Source: an uncultured Clostridiaceae bacterium (GTDB taxonomy: Bacteria > Bacillota > Clostridia > TANB77 > CAG-508). Taken from it: a stretch of 11,042 nucleotides of DNA. The notes under the pieces were generated by a model. That model saw nothing but the letters and a program-made list of their open reading frames with translations. It was not told the DNA's origin and ran no database searches. Shown piece by piece: positions 6,274 through 11,042 of the stretch. Every line of letters starts with the position of its first letter. Within the stretch, counting starts at the first letter, position 1. The stretch covers positions 1 through 11,042 of the forward strand of contig CAJKDR010000028.1 in NCBI GenBank assembly GCA_905198755.1, in the 5' to 3' direction. The position numbers and the translations under genes are program-made.

Positions 6274-6316
6274 CACATAAATTATTTGAATATCTAATTA
6301 AAAATAATTTTATGTG
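6274..6316. repeat. stem-loop downstream of the DHFR gene
   Basis: CACATAAATTATTT (6274-6287) pairs with AAATAATTTTATGTG (6302-6316) with one bulged base and a 14-base loop. It lies about 20 bases past the DHFR stop and may end or stabilise the thyA-DHFR transcript. It lacks a T-tract on the minus strand, so I call it a stem-loop rather than a terminator. Confidence 0.5.
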
Positions 6317-6335
6317 TAGGGTCGTCTGGCATGTG

Positions 6336-6824
6336 TTATATTCTTTCATATGTTACATATTCATAGTCAAATGGATTCTTTTCATCTTTTAGTCCTTTTT
6401 TTGTTTCTGTTATTTTCCATTCTGTTTTATCTATTTGAGGAAATTCTACATCTCCATCAAATTCTTCATCTATTTCTGTTATATACATTTTATTTGCATA
6501 TGGCATTAATAATCTATATATTGTTGCTCCACCTATTATAAAGTTTTCTTCTTCTGATTTTATATATTTATCTAACATTGATATGTCTTCTAGTACTTCT
6601 ACTCTGTCATCATCCACATTCATTTCCATATCATTACATAATATAACATGTTTTCTATTTGGTAATATTCTTCCTAATGATTCAAATGTTTTTCTTCCCA
6701 TTATTATAGTATGTCCTGTTGTTAGCTCTTTAAATCTTTTTAGGTCCTCTGGCAAATGCCATATTAATTGATTATCTTTTCCTATTACATTATTTTTTGC
6801 TTTTGCTACAATTATACTTAACAT
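6336..6824 (-). CDS. folA: dihydrofolate reductase
   Basis: A 162-residue cytoplasmic enzyme that reduces dihydrofolate to tetrahydrofolate with NADPH, regenerating the cofactor consumed by the adjacent thymidylate synthase. It is full length for the family. Visible motifs are NNVIGKDNQLIWHLPEDL (residues 11-28) with Trp22 and the catalytic acid Asp27, Phe31 on the substrate helix, the NADPH-binding GRKTFESLG (43-51), PNRKHVIL with the folate-carboxylate Arg57, FIIGGATIYRLL (95-106) and YITEI (114-118). The gene starts 14 bases after the thymidylate synthase stop, with AAGGAG 7 bases before ATG. The pair is therefore probably co-transcribed and translationally coupled. The sequence shows no fusion, truncation or missing catalytic residue. 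Trimethoprim response cannot be judged from sequence alone. Confidence 0.95.
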   Translation of the reverse strand: MLSIIVAKAKNNVIGKDNQLIWHLPEDLKRFKELTTGHTIIMGRKTFESLGRILPNRKHVILCNDMEMNVDDDRVEVLEDISMLDKYIKSEEENFIIGGATIYRLLMPYANKMYITEIDEEFDGDVEFPQIDKTEWKITETKKGLKDEKNPFDYEYVTYERI

Positions 6825-6831
6825 CTCTATT

Positions 6832-6837
6832 CTCCTT
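6832..6837 (-). promoter_or_regulatory. coupling ribosome binding site between thyA and DHFR
   Basis: AAGGAG lies one base beyond the TAG stop of the upstream gene and 7 bases before the DHFR ATG. A ribosome terminating on thyA would cover it, so re-initiation or coupling is likely. Confidence 0.75.
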
Positions 6838-6838
6838 A

Positions 6839-7696
6839 CTATTCTGCTACAGGTATTTTACCTAAATTAATTTCTTTATTATAATCATATCCTTCGATTT
6901 CAAAATCTTCCACTTTGAATTCATAAAAGTTTTTTGTAAGATTATTTATTTTTAATTTTGGTGTAACATTCATTGGTTCTGCTTCTATCAATTTTTTTAT
7001 TAATGGTATATGTCTATCATATATGTGACAATCTCCTATGTTATGTGTTAGTGTTCCTGGCTTTAATCCTGAAACTTGTGCAAACATATATGTTAATGCT
7101 GCATATTGCATTGTATTCCATCCATTTGCTGCCAACATATCTTGTGAACGTTGATTTAATATTAAATGCAATTTTCCATTTTTAACTAGCCATTGTGTTC
7201 CAAATGCACATGGTTCTAAATTCATATCTTTTAATTCTTCATGATTAAATATATTTGTTAGTATTCTTCGGCTTGCAGGATCATTCTTTAACAAGTATAG
7301 AACATAATCCACTTGATCCATTTCTTGTATTCCATCTTTTGTTTTGAATTTATATTTTTTTGCTAATTGGTATCCATAAGCTTTTCCTATAGAACCATTT
7401 TTATCTGCCCATTGATCCCAAATGTGTGAATTTAAATCTTTTATATTATTTGATTTTTTTTGCCAAATCCATAATATTTCATCTATTGCTCTTTTTACGG
7501 TATTTGTGTTATTTCTTAATGTTATCATTGGAAATTCCCTTTCTAAATCATATTTATTTGTAACTCCAACTATTGATATATAATTTGCTTCACTACCATC
7601 TTCCCATCTTGTTCTAACCCCTGTTCCTTCTGATGAGTATCCATGTTCTAATATTTCTTTACATGTATCAATAAAATTTTTATCAGCCTGCGTCAT
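6839..7696 (-). CDS. thyA: thymidylate synthase (ThyA type)
   Basis: A 285-residue enzyme that methylates dUMP to dTMP using methylene-tetrahydrofolate, giving dihydrofolate, which the next gene's product recycles. Landmarks in order: the N-terminal TGVRTR loop (25-30), FPMITLR (55-61), the WIWQKKSNN region (76-84), SRR (142-144), the nucleophile Cys163 in LEPCAFGTQW, the phosphate-binding QRSQD (182-186), ANGWNTMQYAAL (190-201) and HIYDRH (224-229). The active-site loop reads PCAFGTQW instead of the common PCHxxxQF, and AANGWN replaces GLPFN. This indicates a divergent ThyA subgroup rather than loss of function, since Cys, Arg, Ser, Asp, Asn and His/Tyr positions are kept. ATG 7696 has only a weak AGGT site. 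A strong terminator stands just upstream, so a promoter must lie in about 7697-7730, though I could not define it. Confidence 0.93.
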   Translation of the reverse strand: MTQADKNFIDTCKEILEHGYSSEGTGVRTRWEDGSEANYISIVGVTNKYDLEREFPMITLRNNTNTVKRAIDEILWIWQKKSNNIKDLNSHIWDQWADKNGSIGKAYGYQLAKKYKFKTKDGIQEMDQVDYVLYLLKNDPASRRILTNIFNHEELKDMNLEPCAFGTQWLVKNGKLHLILNQRSQDMLAANGWNTMQYAALTYMFAQVSGLKPGTLTHNIGDCHIYDRHIPLIKKLIEAEPMNVTPKLKINNLTKNFYEFKVEDFEIEGYDYNKEINLGKIPVAE

Positions 7697-7720
7697 TTTT
7701 ATACCTACTTTCTAATATAT

Positions 7721-7752
7721 AATAAAAGGCGAATACCTAAAGGTATTCGCCT
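7721..7752 (-). terminator. intrinsic terminator of the 277-residue hypothetical gene
   Basis: AGGCGAATACC (7727-7737) pairs perfectly with GGTATTCGCCT (7742-7752) around TAAA. On the minus strand the stem is followed by TTTTATT. It sits 10 bases past the stop codon and separates this gene from thyA. Confidence 0.88.
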
Positions 7753-7761
7753 AAATAATCT

Positions 7762-8595
7762 TTATTCTCCTCTACCTTCTGGAAGGGCATTTGGTAATTC
7801 TAATCTAACTCTTATTTTGAACACATAAGTAATTGCTCTTGCAATTTTACTTTGCTTAATTCTATTCCATAATGATGGTTTAACTTCAAATGTAGTTTGT
7901 TCTATATATTGTTGTTGAGCAACTTGTTCTTCTACTATATTCTCTACTTCTGGTTCTTCAATTGGTGTTGGGATTCCTTTTAAAGCATCTGCAATTTCAA
8001 TTCCTATAAAGCTTAATGCTTTTGATCTATCTTCTATTCTTTCCATATCTATTTCAATATGTAGATTAGATTCTAGATTAGATATTCTTGCTCTTATTAA
8101 TTTTAAGGCATCATTATAATTTTGTGATGTTTTGCTTTTACATCTACCAATTATTCCTAATGTTTCTATTATATCTTCTTGGAAATAATTTGATGCTTCT
8201 TTCACTTGGTTTTTCCAATCTTTATCTTTGTTTTCTACTGCTTCTAATATTTCTCTTAATTTTACAGATAATTCTATATTTTTTTCTCTTTGAACTATTA
8301 AGTCTTCAATTTTTCTAGTATTATCTTCAAATTGGTTTGTTGCATACTCTACTAATTCATATGCAGCTTTATATACAGCAGGTGGAAAATTCTTCTTTTT
8401 AGGATATTCGATTAAGTATGTTTTTACTGAATCGATTAAATCCTTAAAATATGCATCATCATCCAACTGCACTATTTGTTTCTTACTCTTTGGATTTATC
8501 AATTTTTGGATTTTGTCTATATTTGATAAAATCTTTTCTTCTGTTATTACCATTCTAACGTTTACTATGCCTGGCCTTCTATAAAATAAAGACAT
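7762..8595 (-). CDS. hypothetical helical protein, 277 residues
   Basis: I do not recognise the family. The product looks cytoplasmic: no signal peptide and no membrane helix. It is highly charged and mostly helical, with a probable coiled-coil or helical-bundle core from about residue 80 to 190 (runs such as RKIEDLIVQREKNIELSVKL). A proline/glutamate-rich linker (about 210-240, PTPIEEPEVENIVEEQ) leads to a basic C-terminal segment, WNRIKQSKIARAITYVFKIR, ending in LPEGRGE. That tail is amphipathic and could contact membrane or nucleic acid, but this is inference. The start ATG has a doubled Shine-Dalgarno (GGAGGGAGGAG). It has its own promoter(s) and a strong terminator, so it is expressed independently of thyA and of the acyl-CoA synthetase. 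Composition matches the neighbours; no sign of recent transfer. Confidence 0.75.
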   Translation of the reverse strand: MSLFYRRPGIVNVRMVITEEKILSNIDKIQKLINPKSKKQIVQLDDDAYFKDLIDSVKTYLIEYPKKKNFPPAVYKAAYELVEYATNQFEDNTRKIEDLIVQREKNIELSVKLREILEAVENKDKDWKNQVKEASNYFQEDIIETLGIIGRCKSKTSQNYNDALKLIRARISNLESNLHIEIDMERIEDRSKALSFIGIEIADALKGIPTPIEEPEVENIVEEQVAQQQYIEQTTFEVKPSLWNRIKQSKIARAITYVFKIRVRLELPNALPEGRGE

Positions 8596-8600
8596 GTAAA

Positions 8601-8611
8601 CTCCTCCCTCC
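8601..8611 (-). promoter_or_regulatory. doubled Shine-Dalgarno of the hypothetical gene
   Basis: The minus strand reads GGAGGGAGGAG, two overlapping anti-16S matches 5 bases before ATG 8595. It is unusually strong for this window and suggests high translation. Confidence 0.7.
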
Positions 8612-8645
8612 TTTTATCATGTGTATTCTGTTTTTTCTTACGGAT

Positions 8646-8674
8646 ATTATACATCTAAATGTTTTTTTCTACAA
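8646..8674 (-). promoter_or_regulatory. candidate promoter P1 of the hypothetical gene
   Basis: A perfect TATAAT (8646-8651), a 17-base spacer and TTGTAG (8669-8674, 3 of 6) on the minus strand. The predicted leader is about 45 bases. Confidence 0.55.
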
Positions 8675-8711
8675 TAGAAAACATAAAATTTAATATTTAG
8701 TTTTCGTTACA

Positions 8712-8741
8712 ATTTTATTACAAAATTATTACAAAAGTCAA
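8712..8741 (-). promoter_or_regulatory. candidate promoter P2 of the hypothetical gene
   Basis: TTGACT (8736-8741, 5 of 6) and TAAAAT (8712-8717, 5 of 6) with an 18-base spacer, just past the stop of the acyl-CoA synthetase gene. It could act with or instead of P1. No terminator hairpin was seen between the acyl-CoA synthetase and this gene, so some read-through is also possible. Confidence 0.45.
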
Positions 8742-8749
8742 CAGTATTT

Positions 8750-10594
8750 TTAATCTTTTTTTATTTCCGCAAATCTTTTTATTTTCATTGTTGTTGTTTT
8801 TTCAAAATCGCCTTTTTTGATTTCTAATTTTTTTATTGCTTTATAAGATGTTAAAGTTCTATTAACTTTTTTTATTTCTTCCCATATAATATCGTGAATT
8901 TGTTCTTCTGTTAAATCTTTTCCATGTAATTCTTCTATTTCTTCATAGTTTGGGATTACTCTGGCCGTAATTGTTAACTCCTTTTCTCCTTCTATTTCTT
9001 TTCCATATACCATGCATTCTTTAATTTCTGGAATTTTTCCTAACATTAATTCTATTTCTTCTGGGTATATGTTTTTACCATTTTGTGTTACAATTACATT
9101 TTTACTTCTACCTGTTATGAATAAGAATCCATCTTTATCTAAATATCCAATATCTCCTGAGTTAAACCATCCATCTTGTATTGCTTCTTTAGTTGCCTCC
9201 TCATTTTCATAATATCCAAGCATTAATGTTGAACTTTTTATTAATACTTCTCCTTCGCCTTTTTCATTTGGATTCTTTATTTTTAATTTAGAGCAAACTA
9301 ATGCTTTTCCTGCTGATCCTAATTTAGGCTCATAATCTGGCGTAAGTGCTGCTATTGGAGATGTTTCTGTTAATCCATACCCCTGCAAGAAATTGATTCC
9401 TATATCTTGAACCCATTTTCCTGCTTTTGGATCTATTGGTGCTGCTGCTGAAACTATAAAGTTAATTTTTCCTCCTAAGTTTTCGTATATTTCTGAGAAT
9501 ACTTTTTTCTTTATATCTATTCCTACTGCTTTAAGTGCATTTGTTACATGTATCATTGAATTTACTAGACCGGCTTTTCCACCTTTTTCAATACTTTTAT
9601 TTATCTTTTTATATAAACTTTCTATTAAAAGTGGTACAGCAAGCAATGCTGTTGGATTAGTTTCTTTCATATTATTAACTATATACTTTAATCCTTGGCA
9701 TACAACGATTGATGCCCCAACTGCCATAGGTAACAAAAATCCAATTGAACATTCATAGCAATGATGTAATGGAAGTACTGAGAAAAATCTATCATTCTCA
9801 TCTAAGTGTACATATGGATTTACTGCATTAACATTTTCTGCTAAGTTTCTATTACATATCATTACACCTTTTGCTTGTGATGTAGTTCCAGAAGTGAATA
9901 TTAAAACTTTAAATTCTTCTGGGTCTATTTTTATGTCTATATAAGAATTATCTCCTTTATTAACTATTTTCTTTCCTTCTTCTATTACTGTGTTTAATCC
10001 TATATTTCTGCCTGTTAATTTGTCATCAGAATTCATTTGCATAAAGTATTTTACAAATGGTAATTTGTCTTCTACTTTTTTTATATTTTCTTTTTTCTTT
10101 GTAGAATATATTACCACACTTGCTTTTGCTCTTTTTATAACATTTTCTATTTCATTTATTGGTAATTCTTTATCTATAGGAACTGCAATTCCAGCTCCAC
10201 AAACAGCTGCCATATAAGATACATACCAATGATATGTATTTTCTCCTATTATGATTATTCTTTCGTCTTTTAAATTATATTTTTTTGTTAAAGCTGTACC
10301 TAATGCAACAACATCATCTTTAAATTCTTTATATGTAATTTCTGTAAAAGGTTCTTTTGGATTAAATTTTTCTAATATAAAAGGTCTGTCTGCAAATTTT
10401 TCTGTACTTTTCAGAAATATTTCCTTTATTGTTTTATAATGTGTTTCTGGATATCCTTTTTTCTTTAATTTTTTTATTTCTTTTTTATTCTCAATATCAT
10501 CATAATCAACATTTACTTCTGGTAAGTCTTCTATTCCTTTCATTTTTATTTTTGGAAATTTAAAATTTGGCACTTCAAAATCTAATATTCTCAT
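8750..10594 (-). CDS. long-chain acyl-CoA synthetase (AMP-binding, FadD type)
   Basis: A 614-residue member of the adenylate-forming (ANL) superfamily that activates fatty acids with ATP and joins them to CoA. Motifs in order: the phosphate-binding loop FTSGTTSQAKG (233-243; Ser-Gln-Ala replaces the usual Gly-x-Pro), PLHHCYE (275-281), GYGLTET (405-411), SGD (479-481), GRSKNVIVTQNGKNIYPEEIE (495-515) at the hinge, and the C-terminal catalytic lysine, probably Lys604 in TTTMKIKR. Length and the extended N-terminus fit long-chain acyl-CoA synthetases rather than acetyl-CoA synthetases. The first 50 residues (FKFPKIKMKG, Lys/Glu-rich) are not part of the core domain. ATG 10594 has an AAAGGA site. 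It lies 31 bases after the broken TetR gene, the common arrangement of a fatty-acid-responsive regulator with its target. Acyl chain preference cannot be read from sequence. Confidence 0.9.
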   Translation of the reverse strand: MRILDFEVPNFKFPKIKMKGIEDLPEVNVDYDDIENKKEIKKLKKKGYPETHYKTIKEIFLKSTEKFADRPFILEKFNPKEPFTEITYKEFKDDVVALGTALTKKYNLKDERIIIIGENTYHWYVSYMAAVCGAGIAVPIDKELPINEIENVIKRAKASVVIYSTKKKENIKKVEDKLPFVKYFMQMNSDDKLTGRNIGLNTVIEEGKKIVNKGDNSYIDIKIDPEEFKVLIFTSGTTSQAKGVMICNRNLAENVNAVNPYVHLDENDRFFSVLPLHHCYECSIGFLLPMAVGASIVVCQGLKYIVNNMKETNPTALLAVPLLIESLYKKINKSIEKGGKAGLVNSMIHVTNALKAVGIDIKKKVFSEIYENLGGKINFIVSAAAPIDPKAGKWVQDIGINFLQGYGLTETSPIAALTPDYEPKLGSAGKALVCSKLKIKNPNEKGEGEVLIKSSTLMLGYYENEEATKEAIQDGWFNSGDIGYLDKDGFLFITGRSKNVIVTQNGKNIYPEEIELMLGKIPEIKECMVYGKEIEGEKELTITARVIPNYEEIEELHGKDLTEEQIHDIIWEEIKKVNRTLTSYKAIKKLEIKKGDFEKTTTMKIKRFAEIKKD

Positions 10595-10625
10595 TTTCTA
10601 CATTCCTTTCTTTTTTTAAGCAACA

Positions 10626-11042
10626 TTATTTTCTTAGTTTTAATATAAAATCTTTTTCTATTTCTTTATATATCTTTGGTATCTCTATTTCACTTTCGTG
10701 TCTTAACTTATAAACCATTGTTGAACAAGTAAATCCAAATATTCCAGAAGCTATAACGCTACTATCTCCGTGAAATTAACTCATTTTTTTCAATGCCCTC
10801 TTGTATAATATTTTCTATCATATTTATATACTCAAACACTGAATCTCTACATTTCTTATTTCTTGGTTCTTGTCCCCATATTTGACTAAGTAACATTGAA
10901 ATAAAATTTTCATATTTAATAGTTATTTTTATTTGAATAAGAATAATTGCTTTTAATTTATCAATACTATTATCTAAATTAGATGTTTTAATTTCTATGC
11001 TATTTTTTAATTTTTGTTTCATATTTTTTCCTTCCTTTCTTT
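10626..11042 (-). pseudogene. frameshifted TetR-family regulator, ligand-binding part
   Basis: Two adjacent minus-strand frames together give a TetR-type C-terminal domain. Frame one runs from the window edge to a TAG at 10762-10764 (KYENFISMLLSQIWGQEP, YINMIENIIQEGIEKNELIS). Frame two picks up at about 10769 and ends with TAA at 10626-10628 (GDSSVIASGIFGFTCSTMVY, KIYKEIEKDFILKLRK). A single lost base near 10767-10774 explains the break. The DNA-binding helix-turn-helix, about 55 residues in this family, is not in the window. Either it continues past the edge, since the frame is open to base 11042 (RKEGKN before the first Met), or it has been replaced, because the first ATG (11022) and its leader closely match the 5' end of the pilin-like gene. 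The gene is co-directional with the acyl-CoA synthetase and was probably its regulator. Confidence 0.7.

Noticed and set aside
10762..11022. 86-residue frame as an intact gene for a pilin-related protein
   Set aside because: Only the first seven residues match; the rest is TetR-type sequence that continues in another frame after the stop.
1..11042. CRISPR array, tRNA or rRNA genes, integrase, transposase, origin
   Set aside because: No regularly spaced repeats, cloverleaf with conserved T-loop, rRNA core sequence or recombinase motifs were seen on either strand.

Overview
The window is strongly AT-rich DNA. Its gene families point to an anaerobic Clostridia-type Firmicute, probably a gut or similar uncultured lineage: a YtvI-like sporulation membrane protein, a clostridial prepilin leader of the form KGITLVALVITIIVLL, purine-rich Shine-Dalgarno sites, and codons that nearly always end in A or T. 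No rRNA, tRNA, CRISPR array, integrase or transposase was seen. Every intact gene reads on the minus strand, so transcription runs from high to low coordinates.

From right to left: a TetR-family regulator broken by a frameshift (10626 to the window edge); a long-chain acyl-CoA synthetase of the FadD type (8750-10594); an unidentified helical 277-residue protein with its own promoter and terminator (7762-8595); a thymidylate synthase / dihydrofolate reductase pair coupled by a Shine-Dalgarno next to the upstream stop (6336-7696); about 470 bp without a gene, filled by three foldback structures (5926-6316); a prepilin-leader surface protein whose C-terminal segment looks like a hypervariable C-type-lectin-like tail (4442-5863); a MATE exporter fused to a cytidylate-kinase-like domain (2284-4281); a cysteine-rich twin-CBS protein (1704-2141); a YtvI/AI-2E family membrane protein (426-1523); and, at the left edge, two gene remnants joined head to head (1-388).

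Functional groups: ThyA and DHFR form the dTMP/folate cycle. The acyl-CoA synthetase probably activated fatty acids under control of the now-broken TetR protein. The MATE-kinase, CBS and YtvI genes appear to be separate transcription units, because promoter or terminator signals lie between them.

The most interesting signals are four. The pilin-like gene has a GC-rich, codon-atypical 3' segment, consistent with (but not proof of) the variable repeat of a diversity-generating retroelement. Unexplained structured DNA/RNA lies just upstream of it. The MATE transporter carries a nucleotide-kinase-like domain. The CBS protein has 17 cysteines in 145 residues. No reverse transcriptase or template repeat lies in this window, so the retroelement idea depends on sequence elsewhere.
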